Shown here in pieces: positions 40,818 to 50,603 of a stretch of 64,000 bases of DNA. The DNA lies in the NCBI RefSeq assembly GCF_011058215.1, contig NZ_JAALFG010000001.1, positions 625,001-689,000 of the forward strand, written 5' to 3'. Position numbers and translations under genes: made by a program. This DNA comes from Devosia aurantiaca (GTDB taxonomy: Bacteria > Pseudomonadota > Alphaproteobacteria > Rhizobiales > Devosiaceae). A model generated the notes under the pieces. That model was not told where the DNA came from, made no database searches, and saw only the letters and a list, made by a program, of their open reading frames with translations. Each line of letters starts with the position of its first letter. Position 1 is the first letter of the stretch.

Positions 40818-40847
40818 CGCAGGAGCCGCTGACATCGAGGCCATCGC

Positions 40848-42395
40848 TTGAGTTCAATAGCTTCTACCTTCCGTCTCCTCCATGCCGGCTGGGTGCTGGC
40901 GCGCGAGGGCGCTTTTTCCGTGTTGCCGAGCCAGTCACTGCCGCCGATGATGAAGGCCGGTATCGGCCTCGCGCGGCTGGTGGAACGCCGGTCGGTGCGT
41001 GAGACCGGGCGGATCGAGCGGCTGAATACTGCGCTGCACAAGCTTGGACCGTCCTATGTCAAGTTCGGCCAGACTCTGGCCACCCGGCCCGATATCGTCG
41101 GCGCCGAGGCGGCGGCTGATCTTGCCGGCCTCCAGGACCGCATGCCGCCCTTCGCGCCAGCTCTGGTGCCAACGATCCTCAGAGATGCGCTCGGGCCAAA
41201 GGCCGCGCAGCTGCACGACATCACGCCACCGGTTGCCGCGGCCTCGATTGCGCAGGTGCACAAGGCGACGCTGCGCGAACCCGGCGACTCGCCAAAGGTC
41301 GTGGCGGTTAAACTGCTGCGGCCCGGCGTCGCCGAGCGCTTCAACGCCGATACGCAATCGCTTTATGCCGGCGCCCGCCTCGCCGAAACCTTTGCCCGCT
41401 CGTCGCGGCGCTTAAAACCCACCGAAATTGTCCGCACCCTCGACCATTCCATGCGGCTCGAACTCGACCTGCGCCTCGAGGCGGCCGCCATCTCCGAGAT
41501 GAGCGAGAACATCAAGGACGATACCGGTTTCACCATTCCCTCGGTGCAGTGGAACCACGTCGCCCAGAACGTTCTCACCACGACCTGGGTCGATGGCATC
41601 CCGATCCGCGACCATGCCGCCCTCGACAGGGCCGGCATCGATCGCAAGGCGCTAGCGGCAAAGCTGCTGCAGTCCTTTTTGCGCCATGCCATTCGCGACG
41701 GCTTCTTTCATGCCGACATGCATCCGGGCAATCTCTTCGCCGATCCGCGCACCGGCGATGTCATTGCCGTCGATTTCGGCATCATGGGCCGTATCACAAA
41801 ATACGAGCGGCGCTTCCTTGCCGACATCCTATATGGCTTCATTACCCGCAATTATCGCCTCGTGGCGCAGCGCCATTTCGACATCGGCTATGTGCCGGCG
41901 GCGCAATCGGTGGACGATTTCACCCTCGCCATCCGCTCCATCGGCGAACCGCTGCATGGCCGCACCGCCGCCGACATTTCCATGGCCAAGGTTCTGGGTC
42001 AGCTTTTCACCATTACCGAACTTTTCCAGATGCAGTCGCGGCCGGAACTGATCCTCTTACAAAAGTCGATGGTCCTGGTGGAAGGCGTCGCCCGCAACCT
42101 CGATCCCGATCTCGACATCTGGACCGTGGCCGAACCCGTGGTCGGCGACTGGCTGCGGCGCGAAGAAGGCCCGCTCGGCCGCATCGAGGATCTCTCCGGC
42201 CACGTTGCTCGCGTGACCGAAGCTTTGGGTCGCGTGCCCAACCTCATCGCCCAGGCCGAACTCACCATGGCCGAACACCGCGCCATGATGCATCGCCCGC
42301 GCGACGGCATGTTGCGCTTTGCCTTATTGGCAGTATTGGCCATGGCCTTTGTCGCGCTCGGCACCGCGACCTTTGCCGCCCTGCAACTGCTCTGA
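40848..42395 (+). CDS. ubiB: Ubiquinone biosynthesis regulatory kinase-like protein UbiB
   Basis: A 515-residue ABC1/ADCK atypical kinase. The KxGQ motif reads GPSYVKFGQTLATRPDIVG, and the catalytic regions HADMHPGNLF and AVDFGIMGRI are present. Two helices at the C-terminus (LLAVLAMAFVALGTATFAALQLL) anchor it in the membrane. The start is TTG 40848 with GAGG seven bases upstream; no ATG fits. It is needed for ubiquinone production, probably through its ATPase activity. Confidence 0.95.
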   Translation: MSSIASTFRLLHAGWVLAREGAFSVLPSQSLPPMMKAGIGLARLVERRSVRETGRIERLNTALHKLGPSYVKFGQTLATRPDIVGAEAAADLAGLQDRMPPFAPALVPTILRDALGPKAAQLHDITPPVAAASIAQVHKATLREPGDSPKVVAVKLLRPGVAERFNADTQSLYAGARLAETFARSSRRLKPTEIVRTLDHSMRLELDLRLEAAAISEMSENIKDDTGFTIPSVQWNHVAQNVLTTTWVDGIPIRDHAALDRAGIDRKALAAKLLQSFLRHAIRDGFFHADMHPGNLFADPRTGDVIAVDFGIMGRITKYERRFLADILYGFITRNYRLVAQRHFDIGYVPAAQSVDDFTLAIRSIGEPLHGRTAADISMAKVLGQLFTITELFQMQSRPELILLQKSMVLVEGVARNLDPDLDIWTVAEPVVGDWLRREEGPLGRIEDLSGHVARVTEALGRVPNLIAQAELTMAEHRAMMHRPRDGMLRFALLAVLAMAFVALGTATFAALQLL

Positions 42396-42403
42396 GGGAG
42401 CCG

Positions 42404-43008
42404 ATGACCATGCGCACGCTCTGGAAAATCGTGACTGCCACAGGTCTAGCCCTGTCGCTTGCCGGTTGTGTCGATGTCGCGGTCGACGTGGGGCTGACCA
42501 GCTCCACCATGGCGGAGAGGCAACGCTGACGCAGACCATGGTTGCCGACTTTTATGCCATGAAGGGGATGAGCGAAGACCCCGAGCAGCAAAGCGCTGCC
42601 GACGTCTTCTGCCAGGAGGGCGACCTCACCGAGAACGCCGATGGCAGCGCCACCTGCATCATCTCCGAAGTCGGGGCTTTCGCCGATCTCGACCTCGGCC
42701 AGCAGGAGGGCGGCATCACCTTCAGCCCTGCTGGTGACGGGCTCGTCCGCATTGCCATGGCAACTGAAGCGCTGAGCGAAGAAATCAGCGGTGGCGAACC
42801 GCTGGATGCTGAAACTGCAAGCCTTGCCGAAGCGATCTTTATCGGTCGCACTTTCACGCTGAGCTTTTCCGGCGCCGAGATCACCGACACCAATATGACC
42901 TTGAGCGAAGACGCAACTATTGCCACGAAGTCGCTTCCGATCATCGACATCATTAAGGGCGAGATCGAGCTGCCGCAGGAGTTTTACGCCGTGGTACGTG
43001 CGCAATGA
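42404..43008 (+). CDS. Predicted lipoprotein, one frameshift
   Basis: A signal peptide with lipobox (ALSLAGC, acylated Cys near residue 22) precedes a soluble domain of about 180 residues rich in Asp, Glu, Ser and Thr. I do not recognise the family. The frame breaks near 42511-42520; one base (GAGAGG to GAGGAGG) restores [11 protein letters not shown] and 201 residues. GGGAG precedes ATG 42404. Its stop overlaps the dut start, so ubiB, this gene and dut are probably one transcript. In many relatives coaBC occupies this position. Confidence 0.78.
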
Positions 43009-43460
43009 GTGTTGCCGTAACGATCAAATGGCTGCCGCATGGCGAAGGGCTGCCCCTGCCGCATTTTGCTACTGCGCAATCGGCGGGCGCCGACCTGCGC
43101 GCGGCGCTTTCCGCCGATGCCCCGCTGACGCTCGCGTCCGGTATGCGCGCCATCGTGCCCTGCGGCTTCGCCATGGCGCTGCCAGAGGGTCTTGAGGCGC
43201 AGGTACGGCCGCGATCGGGCCTTGCCGCCAAGCATGGCGTCACCGTGCTGAATTCTCCCGGCACGATCGACGCCGATTACCGGGGCGAGGTCATGGTGAT
43301 CTTGATCAATCTGGGCCAGGAGAGTTTTGTGATCGAGCGCGGCGAGCGCATCGCGCAGATGATCGTGGCGCCGGTGGTGCAGCCGGCTTTTGTGGTGGGA
43401 GAGGATCTTGATGCAACGACACGCGGCACGGGCGGCTTCGGTTCTACGGGTCGCTACTAG
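43005..43460 (+). CDS. dut: dUTP diphosphatase
   Basis: A 151-residue trimeric dUTPase with all five motifs: [44 protein letters not shown] and the C-terminal [11 protein letters not shown]. It hydrolyses dUTP to dUMP, keeping uracil out of DNA. It is translationally coupled to the upstream lipoprotein gene, and the DUF2259 gene starts inside its 3' end. Confidence 0.97.
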   Translation: MSVAVTIKWLPHGEGLPLPHFATAQSAGADLRAALSADAPLTLASGMRAIVPCGFAMALPEGLEAQVRPRSGLAAKHGVTVLNSPGTIDADYRGEVMVILINLGQESFVIERGERIAQMIVAPVVQPAFVVGEDLDATTRGTGGFGSTGRY

Positions 43461-44160
43461 CCTTTTCCTTGCGGCAATTGCTCTTGCCTCCCCTGCCATA
43501 GCGGGCGATCGGGCGCTGATCGATTTCGTCGGCTTTTCCGAAGACTTCCGCTATTTCGCCTTCGAGGAATTCGGTGAGCAGGACGGCTCCGGCTTTGCTT
43601 ACTCCAACGTTTATGTCGTCGATCTCAGCAACGACAGCTGGGTTGTCGGCACGCCTATCCGTGTCCGCGCCGACAGCGAGGAGGAGAAGCTTGCCGCCAT
43701 TCGCGCCAAATCCGCCGAACTGGCCGACAACTATGTGGACGATTTTGGCCTGACCGTTCCGGTGGAAGTCGCCGCGCTGATCGGTGACGGTGTTCCCAAT
43801 ACCGATGCCAAAAGCCTCCGGTTCGGTGCGCCGAGCTACAATCCCGGCAATGTTTCCGGAGATTACACCCTGAGCCTCTCGACGTTTGACACCACAGCCG
43901 CCGAACCCTGCGGCGACTGGTTCGGCACTGGCCCGCTTGGCTATGAGCTGCGCATCTCGGATGCGGGTGCCGAACGGCTGGTGTATCGGGACGACGACCT
44001 GCCCCGCTCGCGCGGCTGTCCGCTCGATTACCGGCTCTATGCCGTCGTCATGCCCTATGGCGGCACGACCATGGGCAATGCCGTGGCCATCGTTTCGGTC
44101 TATCCCGGCGGCTTCGAAGGGCCGGACCGGCGCTTTCTCGCGGTGCCGCTTGGCCTCTGA
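43411..44160 (+). CDS. DUF2259 secreted protein
   Basis: A 249-residue protein with a signal peptide ([17 protein letters not shown]) and the DUF2259 opening [29 protein letters not shown]. These predicted secreted proteins are found in alphaproteobacteria and have no known function. ATG 43411 lies within the end of dut (50-bp overlap, different frame) with GAGAGG upstream. Two cysteines (PCGDW, RGCPL) could pair in the periplasm. Confidence 0.88.
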   Translation: MQRHAARAASVLRVATSLFLAAIALASPAIAGDRALIDFVGFSEDFRYFAFEEFGEQDGSGFAYSNVYVVDLSNDSWVVGTPIRVRADSEEEKLAAIRAKSAELADNYVDDFGLTVPVEVAALIGDGVPNTDAKSLRFGAPSYNPGNVSGDYTLSLSTFDTTAAEPCGDWFGTGPLGYELRISDAGAERLVYRDDDLPRSRGCPLDYRLYAVVMPYGGTTMGNAVAIVSVYPGGFEGPDRRFLAVPLGL

Positions 44161-44880
44161 CCCGGCACTCTCGCCCGAAGAAACTCGGCGTTACGCCCGC
44201 CATCTGGTGCTCAAGGGCGTCGGGGGCGCCGGCCAGCAAAAGCTCAAGGCCGCTCGCGTGGCCGTCGTCGGGGCGGGGGGCTCGGCAGCCCGGCGATCGC
44301 CTATCTTGCCGCTGCCGGTATCGGTCGCCTTGGGCTGATCGATCCGGATACGGTGTCGCTCTCGAACCTGCAGCGTCAGGTGATCCACAGCGATGCTACA
44401 GTCGGCCGCTCCAAGACCGAAAGCGCCGCCGAATTCGTCGCGGCCCGCAATCCCTATGTCACGCTGGACCTCCATCCGCTCGCGCTGACGGCCGAGAACG
44501 CCGCCGGAATCCTCGAAAACTACGATCTCGTGCTCGACGGGACCGACAATCTTGTCACCCGCCGTGCCGTTGCCGCGGCCGCCGAAGGCTTGCGCCTACC
44601 GCTGGTCAGCGGCGCTGTGTCGATGTTTTCCGGCCAGCTCACGGTCTTTGCGCCCCATCTTGGCAGTCCGCCGCACCATGCGCTTTACCCGCCGGAGGCC
44701 AGCGACGATGCGCTGCCATCCTGCGAAGCCAATGGCATCATCGGGCCCGTGACCGGGGTTATCGGCACGCTGATGGCCATGGAGGCGATCAAGCTCATCA
44801 TCGGCATCGGCACACCGCTGCTTGGACGGCTCCTGGTTTATGATGCACGCGACGCGAGTTTTTCCGAACTCAGCTACTAA
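44150..44880 (+). CDS. MoeB/ThiF/HesA-family adenylyltransferase, one frameshift
   Basis: E1-like enzyme that adenylates the C-terminal Gly-Gly of MoaD, ThiS or a related sulfur carrier. Motifs: RYARHLVLKGVGGAGQQKL, nucleotide motif GAGGLGSPAIAYLAAAG after correction, NLQRQVIHSD and DGTDNLVTRRAV. The frame breaks at the G6 run 44275-44280; one added G restores GLGSP and about 243 residues. TTG 44150 overlaps the DUF2259 gene; the start is uncertain. The CxxC zinc pairs of E. coli MoeB are missing (HALYPPE replaces YRCLFPE); only Cys in LPSCEANG is kept. Confidence 0.85.
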
Positions 44881-44936
44881 GGGCAACTTCTCGGGCGCCA
44901 AAGCCATTCTCGCAGGACCAGATCTGGGGACTGCAG

Positions 44937-45122
44937 ATGACCGATGACGACCTGACAAGGGAAGAGCGCGCAACGCTCCAAAGCTTTGCCGGTGCGGAAC
45001 AGCCGCAAGACGTTGATCCGCTCCACTTCGATAAGCTTTTGTCGATGGCTCTGCTGGAGCAGAAGGAGGGTGGGCCGGTCTTGACGCAGACCGGCCGCGA
45101 CTATCTCGATGAACGGAAGTAG
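44937..45122 (+). CDS. Small winged-helix-like hypothetical protein
   Basis: A 61-residue acidic protein. The end LLSMALLEQKEGGPVLTQTGRDYL follows the last helix and wing pattern of winged-helix domains, where a Leu-rich helix is followed by LT-x-x-G-x-x-x-L. It lacks an obvious recognition helix before that and is unlikely to be a complete regulator alone. The stop is 3 bp from the convergent fabB stop. The gene is plausible from start, length and context, but function is unknown. Confidence 0.6.
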   Translation: MTDDDLTREERATLQSFAGAEQPQDVDPLHFDKLLSMALLEQKEGGPVLTQTGRDYLDERK

Positions 45123-45125
45123 GTT

Positions 45126-46353
45126 TTAAGCGTCGGGGTGCTTGAACACCAGCGCCGCATTGGTGCCGCCGAAGCCGAACGAGTTCGACAGAACGTATCC
45201 GAGGTCGACATCGTCGCGTCGCTGCCGGATGATCGGCATGTCGGCAAAGGCCGGGTCGAGATTCTCGATATTGGCGCTTTCGGCGATGAAGCGGTGCTTC
45301 ATCATCAGGATCGAATAAATCGATTCATGGACGCCCGTCGCGCCCTGTGAATGACCGGTCAGCGACTTGGTGGCCGAGATCGGCGGGCACTTGTCCTCGT
45401 AGCCGAAAACGGCGCGCAAGGCTTCCATTTCCTTGAGGTCGCCCACCGGGGTCGAGGTGGCGTGCGGATTGATATAGTCTATTGGCGCCTTGACGTTCTG
45501 GAGCGCCATGCGCATGCAGCTCGGCGGCGCCTTCGCCGGACGGGGCGACCATGTCGACGCCATCCGACGTCGCGCCATAACCGACGACTTCAGCCCAGAT
45601 CTTGGCGCCGCGGGCCTTGGCGTGTTCCAGCTCTTCGAGCACCAGCACGCCGGCGCCGCCCGAGATGACGAAACCATCGCGCGCCGCATCATAGCAGCGG
45701 CTGGCCTTGCTCGGATTGTCGTTGAAGTCCGAGCTCATGGCGCCCATAGCGTCGAAAAGGTCGGACAAGGTCCAGTCGAGGTCTTCGTGGCCGCCGGCAA
45801 AGACGATGTCCTGCTTGCCCAGCATGATGGCTTCGGCCGCATTGCCGATGCAGTGCTTGGAGGTCGCGCAGGCCGCGGTGATGGAATAGTTGATGCCCTT
45901 GATGCCAAAGGACGTGGCAAGCGTCGCAGACGCCGTCGATCCCATGGCCTTGGGCACGGCCAGCGGCCCGATGCGCTTGGGCGACTTCTTCTCGCGCGTG
46001 ATGTCGGCAGCTTCGACGATGGTGCGGGTAGAGGCGCCGCCCGACCCCATGACGATGCCGGTCATCGGATTGGTGATGTCGGCTTCGGTCAGGCCCGCAT
46101 CGGCGATGGCCTGCTGCATGGCGAGATAGTTCCACGCCGCGCCACGGCCCATGAAGCGGGTCACGCGGCGATCGAGCTGCTCGAAGGGATCAAGGCGCGG
46201 ATCGCCCTTGACCTGCGAACGAAAGCCCAGCTCGGCATAGTCCTCGGCAAAGATGATGCCCGGCTTGGCGTCGCGCAGGCTCTGCGTCACCTCGTCGAGC
46301 GAATTGCCGATCGAGGAAATGATACCCATCCCGGTTACGACAACTCGTCTCAT
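45126..46353 (-). CDS. fabB: 3-oxoacyl-ACP synthase I (FabB), one frameshift
   Basis: Condensing enzyme of fatty acid synthesis. The catalytic Cys lies in [16 protein letters not shown], and the His residues are in [12 protein letters not shown] and [11 protein letters not shown]. The frame is broken near 45517-45527; unlike the other breaks it behaves as one extra base (or two missing). Removing one base links PSGEGAA to [15 protein letters not shown] and gives about 408 residues, normal for FabB. It follows fabA by 85 bp on the minus strand; together they make unsaturated fatty acids. fabI, usually third in this series in rhizobia, is not downstream. Confidence 0.94.
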
Positions 46354-46438
46354 GCTTTGCTTTTCCTCATAGGTCTTATTAGCGAGCGCTTCTCGTCGGC
46401 GCCCATATAGGTGGCAAACGGCGCAGCTTTAAGGCCGA

Positions 46439-46969
46439 TCAGGCGGAGACCTTCTGGTCGGCCAGCTGCGCGTCGGTAAAGAGACCAACGCGTAAGTCCT
46501 TGGCTTCATAGATCACTTTGCCGTCAGCCTTGACCCAGCCATCGGCAATCCCGAGCGTCAGCCGCGAGCGCATGACGCGCTTGAGGTCGATGCCGTATTC
46601 GACGAGCTTGACGTCATTGGTCACCTGGCCGGTGAACTTGATCTCGCCGCCAAGGGCGCGGCCTTTGCCCGGCTGGCCGATCCAGGAGAGGTAAAAGCCG
46701 GTCATCTGCCAGATGGCATCGAGCCCCAGGCACCCCGGCATCACCGGGTCGCCGATAAAGTGGCACTGGAAGAACCAGAGGTCCGGATTGACGTCGAGCT
46801 CGGCCCGCACTTGGCCCTTGCCGAAAGCGCCGCCGGTCTCGTCGATCTGGGTGATGCGATCAAACATCAGCATGGGAGGGGCGGGCAAGCGCGCGTCGCC
46901 CTGGCCCGGCAATTCGCCGCGGCCATGCGCCAGCAGTTCCTGCTTGTTGAATGCGTTCTGCTGCCTCAT
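46439..46969 (-). CDS. fabA: 3-hydroxydecanoyl-ACP dehydratase/isomerase (FabA)
   Basis: A 176-residue FabA with the active-site His in [20 protein letters not shown] and the Asp in the same segment. It introduces the cis double bond at the C10 stage; FabB then extends it. ATG 46969 ([20 protein letters not shown]) is the family start, although the frame is open to 47266. It diverges from irr across 170 bp, a conserved arrangement in Hyphomicrobiales. Confidence 0.97.
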   Translation of the reverse strand: MRQQNAFNKQELLAHGRGELPGQGDARLPAPPMLMFDRITQIDETGGAFGKGQVRAELDVNPDLWFFQCHFIGDPVMPGCLGLDAIWQMTGFYLSWIGQPGKGRALGGEIKFTGQVTNDVKLVEYGIDLKRVMRSRLTLGIADGWVKADGKVIYEAKDLRVGLFTDAQLADQKVSA

Positions 46970-47139
46970 CGCGCCGTTCCCAAGATGCTTCAAAGCCTCG
47001 CTTCGTATAGGGGGCACGGGGAGGGTCAAGCCGAAGAGCCCCGGCTGCTGGGCGCGGCGAGCCGCCGCTTGTCTCAAACCCATCGTCCAAGTATAAGAAA
47101 TCCAGCATTTCGACCACGATAACGAGACCTTCCGGCCCA

Positions 47140-47583
47140 ATGCCCGATCGCAGCCTTGCCGCTCATCCTTCCCACCGCCCCTGCGTGACGGCGGTATTGC
47201 GCATTGCGGGCCTGCGCCCCACACGGCAGCGCGTGGCCCTGGCCGAACTCCTGTTTCATGGTCCACACCGCCATATCAGCGCCGAACAGCTGCATGCCGA
47301 GGCGAGCACGGCCAATGTCAATGTATCGCTGGCAACGATCTACAATACGCTGCACCAGTTCCACGAAGCCGGCCTGCTGCGCGAAGTCGCCATCGACGCC
47401 TCGCGCTCCTATTTCGATACCGATACGTCCGATCACCACCACTTCTTTGTCGAAGACGAGCAGCGGATGATCGATATTCCGGCCGATGCGGTCGAGTTCA
47501 AGACCCTGCCGCGCGCGCCGAGCGGCATGGAAGTGGCCCATGTCGACGTGGTGATCCGCGTTCGCAAGTCGCAGCCTGAGTAA
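47140..47583 (+). CDS. irr: Iron response regulator Irr (Fur family)
   Basis: A 147-residue Fur-family regulator with the DNA-binding domain [31 protein letters not shown] and [12 protein letters not shown]. The heme-binding HHH motif is in [12 protein letters not shown]. The C-terminal CxxC zinc motifs of Fur are absent, as expected of Irr. In rhizobia Irr represses or activates iron and heme genes at low iron and is degraded or inactivated by heme. The N-terminal GCPWHD heme motif of Bradyrhizobium Irr is not present. Neighbouring fabA-fabB match the known irr locus. Confidence 0.93.
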   Translation: MPDRSLAAHPSHRPCVTAVLRIAGLRPTRQRVALAELLFHGPHRHISAEQLHAEASTANVNVSLATIYNTLHQFHEAGLLREVAIDASRSYFDTDTSDHHHFFVEDEQRMIDIPADAVEFKTLPRAPSGMEVAHVDVVIRVRKSQPE

Positions 47584-47678
47584 TCTGGGGGTCAAGGGCG
47601 TCCGGCTCCGGTCGCCCGTGACAAACCCATCCTGCAAGGCCATAGTGCGCGCCGTTTCAACAGCATCAAGGGTGGCTG

Positions 47679-48524
47679 ATGCCTGTAAAGGTCAGTCTCA
47701 ACGCCTATTTCGAGCGCATCGGTTTTGCCGGCTCCATTGCCCCGACCGTAGCGACGCTTGAAACGCTGCTGGCGCTCCACGCCGCCAGCATCCCGTTTGA
47801 GAACCTTAACCCGCTGACCGGAAGCCCGGTCGCGCTCGATCAACCCGCGCTGGAGCGCAAGCTCCTGGCCGAGCGGCGCGGCGGCTTTTGCTTTGAACAC
47901 AACACGCTCCTGATGCGCGTGCTGGAGGACCTGGACTTTTCCGTTCGGCCGCTGCTGGCGCGTGGTCTTTGGAACAACCCCGATGGCCGCAGTGGTCCGG
48001 CGGGCCACATGGTGCTGCTGATCGACATCATCAATGGCCAGAACTACATCGCCGATGTCGGTTTTGGCGGGCTGACGCTGACGGCGCCGCTGCGGCTGCG
48101 CGCCGATGTCGAACAGGCAACGCCGCATGAAACCTTCCGCCTTGTCGGTGGTGCGCCCGAATGGACGCTCGAGGTCAAGATCGCAGATGACTGGCGCGAC
48201 GTTTTTGCCTTTACCCTCGATGCGGTCGAGCCCGAGCAGCTGGTCGAGGCAGCGCAATTGATGTCGCGCGATCCTGGCATGACTGAGGAGTTGCGGGTTG
48301 CGCTTTCCCCGCCGGGTCGCCGTCTCAAGCTGCGCGACCTGCGATTGACGATCCAGACCAGTGGTGGCGAAGCGGAAAAGCGCGAGCTCGAGAGCATGGA
48401 AGCGCTTCGCTCGGTGCTCAGCGAAGAGTTCGGCCTTACCCTTCCCAATGACGAGCGGCTCGACCTCGCCTTGTCGCGCCTGTTCCCTCTGCCGCCCGAC
48501 ACCCCCGACCAGGCTCCGCTCTGA
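47679..48524 (+). CDS. Arylamine N-acetyltransferase
   Basis: A 281-residue NAT with the cysteine-protease-like triad Cys71 (RRGGFCFEHN), His110 (PAGHMVLL) and Asp126 (IADVGFGG). It transfers acetyl from acetyl-CoA to arylamines or hydrazines. The gene is first of a probable operon NAT-YdeI-DUF1697-ribokinase with gaps of a few bases or overlaps. No tailored regulation is visible. Confidence 0.95.
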   Translation: MPVKVSLNAYFERIGFAGSIAPTVATLETLLALHAASIPFENLNPLTGSPVALDQPALERKLLAERRGGFCFEHNTLLMRVLEDLDFSVRPLLARGLWNNPDGRSGPAGHMVLLIDIINGQNYIADVGFGGLTLTAPLRLRADVEQATPHETFRLVGGAPEWTLEVKIADDWRDVFAFTLDAVEPEQLVEAAQLMSRDPGMTEELRVALSPPGRRLKLRDLRLTIQTSGGEAEKRELESMEALRSVLSEEFGLTLPNDERLDLALSRLFPLPPDTPDQAPL

Positions 48525-48527
48525 ACC

Positions 48528-49127
48528 ATGGCGCCGCCGGTGGAGGTTCGGCTGGACAGGCTGCATGAATTTGCCGATTTCGACAGCTTCTACACCTGGC
48601 TCGAAAAGCATCGCGACCTTGAAGACGAGGTCTGGATCCGCATTTTCAAGAAGAGCACGGGCAAGCCGACGATCACGCCGCTAGAGGCCATCGACGCGGT
48701 GCTTTGTTGGGGCTGGATCGATGCCATCCGCAAGGGCTGGGACGATGAAAGCTTCGTCCAGCGCTATTGCCGCCGGCGGCCCAAGTCTGTCTGGAGCCAG
48801 GTCAACCGCGACAATGTCGAGCGGCTCCTGCAGTCGAACCTCATGACCGAGCACGGCATGGTCCATGTCGAGGCTGCGAAGGCCGATGGCCGCTGGGACG
48901 CAGCTTATGCCATGAGCATGGACCCGCCAGAGGACCTGATGGCAGCGATCAGGCAGACGCCCGGTGCGCTGGCCATGTTCGAACAGCTCTCCTCGCAAAA
49001 CCGCTTCGCCCTTATCTTTCGCACCAATGCGCTCAAGACTGCCGCGGCGCGCGAAAAGAAAGTCAAAGCCTTTGCGCAGATGCTGGCGCGGGGCGAAACC
49101 ATTTATCCGCAGAAAGCCAAGCCATGA
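48528..49127 (+). CDS. YdeI/OmdA-like protein
   Basis: A 199-residue protein of the YdeI/OmpD-associated (OmdA, bacteriocin-protection) family: LCWGWIDAIRKGWDDESFVQRYCRRRPKSVWSQVNRDNVERLL is the characteristic block. It is cytoplasmic with no signal peptide. Some members are linked to antimicrobial-peptide resistance, but biochemical function is not established. It is joined to DUF1697 by an ATGA overlap. Confidence 0.9.
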   Translation: MAPPVEVRLDRLHEFADFDSFYTWLEKHRDLEDEVWIRIFKKSTGKPTITPLEAIDAVLCWGWIDAIRKGWDDESFVQRYCRRRPKSVWSQVNRDNVERLLQSNLMTEHGMVHVEAAKADGRWDAAYAMSMDPPEDLMAAIRQTPGALAMFEQLSSQNRFALIFRTNALKTAAAREKKVKAFAQMLARGETIYPQKAKP

Positions 49128-49660
49128 GCCTTTGGGTCGCCTTCCTCTGTGGCGTCAATATCGGCAAGCGCCAGATGAAGATGGGCGCGCTGCGCTTGCT
49201 TCTCGAAGAAAACGGCTATGGCGACGTCAAGACCATCCTCGCCAGCGGCAATGTGCGCTTCACGACGACGGCCACTGCCGAAGCGATCAAGTCCGATCTT
49301 GAAACCATCATCGCCGCGACCTTCGGCTTCAAGTCCGACGTGATCCTGCGCAGCGGCGAGGAAATGGGAGGGCTTCTGGCCAACCATCCCTTCGCCAGCC
49401 TCGATGCCGAAGCCGATCTTACCCGCCACGTCATCCTTTATGACAAGCCGCTACCGACGGTCGAACTCGAAAGCCGTCCGGGCGACGTCGAAATCCTGCG
49501 CGTCGACGAGCGCGAACTCTATTTTGCCGGATACCGCCAGCCCAATGGCCGCTATACCGAAAATGTAGAGGTCGTGCTCAAACCGCTCGGCAAGGCCATC
49601 GGCAAGACCAATCCCGGTACGATGCGCAACTGGAACACCATGGAGAAGATCCTCAAGTGA
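49124..49660 (+). CDS. DUF1697 family protein
   Basis: A 178-residue protein with the typical opening FLCGVNIGKRQMKMGALRLLLEENGYGDVKTILASGNVRF (family: RgiNVGGkn.., LeaLGf.nV.TyiqSGNvvF). DUF1697 proteins occur widely and have no demonstrated role. The start overlaps the ydeI-like gene and the stop overlaps the ribokinase start, so the genes are translationally coupled. Confidence 0.92.
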   Translation: MSLWVAFLCGVNIGKRQMKMGALRLLLEENGYGDVKTILASGNVRFTTTATAEAIKSDLETIIAATFGFKSDVILRSGEEMGGLLANHPFASLDAEADLTRHVILYDKPLPTVELESRPGDVEILRVDERELYFAGYRQPNGRYTENVEVVLKPLGKAIGKTNPGTMRNWNTMEKILK

Positions 49661-50550
49661 TCACCGTCTTCGGCTCCACCAATCTCGATCAGGTCGGCAC
49701 CGTTTCGCGCCTTCCCAAGCCCGGCGAAACCGTTGCCGGCGGCACCTTCTCGATGGCGCCAGGCGGCAAGGGAGCCAATCAAGCCCTGGCTGCCCGCCGG
49801 GCCGGTGCCCAGGTGCGGCACGTCTCGGCCGTGGGGGACGATGCCTTCGCCGACATGGCGCTGGAACTTCTGAGATCCGGCGGCGTCGATCTTGGGCAGA
49901 TGCGCCAGGCCGAGGCCGCGACCGGCATCGCCATGATCTTCGTCGATGCCGAAGGCGAAAACGTCATCGCCATCCTGCCGGGGGCCAACGGAACGGTGAG
50001 CGCCGCCGATGCCGAAGCGGGTCTTACCCATCTCACCGCGAACGACACCATTCTGGTGCAGCAGGAAGTGCCGCAAGCCGCCACCCGCCGCGCCCTCGAA
50101 ATTGCGCGGGAACGGGGCGCTCGTAGCGTTCTCAACACGGCGCCCTTCTTGCCCGACACGGCAGAGATGGCGCCACTGGCGGACATCGTCGTTGCCAACG
50201 AAACCGAGTTCTCGCTTCTGACCGGACGGCCCATCGCCGAGCTCGACGCCGCCATGGCCGATTGGGTGAAGGAGACGGGACGGAGCATCGTCGTTACGCT
50301 CGGTCCCGATGGTGCTCGCGCCCGCACCCCCGAAGGCGATCTTTCGGTCCCGGCACACAAGGTGAAGCCCGTCGATACTGTGGGCGCAGGCGACACCTTC
50401 TGCGGCTACCTTGCCGCAGGCCTCGACGCCGGACTAAGCCTCGAAGCTGCGCTCCGCCGTGCCGCGGTTGCCGGCAGCCTGGCTTGCCTCAATCCCGGCG
50501 CGCAGCCGGCTATTCCGCTGGCCTCGGCGGTGGATGAGATCGCTGGTTAG
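49657..50550 (+). CDS. rbsK: Ribokinase (PfkB family)
   Basis: A 297-residue sugar kinase. The N-terminal signature is MAPGGKGANQALAARRAGA, and the C-terminal PfkB signature DTVGAGDTFCGYLAAGL carries the catalytic Asp. The NTAPF and NETEF segments are ribokinase-like, so phosphorylation of ribose is likely, although other pentoses or deoxyribose are possible. The start is GTG 49657 overlapping the DUF1697 stop. No ribose transporter is adjacent. A terminator follows. Confidence 0.9.
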   Translation: MITVFGSTNLDQVGTVSRLPKPGETVAGGTFSMAPGGKGANQALAARRAGAQVRHVSAVGDDAFADMALELLRSGGVDLGQMRQAEAATGIAMIFVDAEGENVIAILPGANGTVSAADAEAGLTHLTANDTILVQQEVPQAATRRALEIARERGARSVLNTAPFLPDTAEMAPLADIVVANETEFSLLTGRPIAELDAAMADWVKETGRSIVVTLGPDGARARTPEGDLSVPAHKVKPVDTVGAGDTFCGYLAAGLDAGLSLEAALRRAAVAGSLACLNPGAQPAIPLASAVDEIAG

Positions 50551-50558
50551 CGCAAAGA

Positions 50559-50583
50559 AAAAGCGGGCCGAAGGGCCCGCTTT
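50559..50583. terminator. Bidirectional terminator after rbsK
   Basis: AGCGGGCC (50561-50568) pairs with GGCCCGCT (50573-50580), with AAAA before and TTT after. It lies between two convergent genes. Confidence 0.9.
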
Positions 50584-50603
50584 CTCCGATATCCTCGCTG
50601 CCT

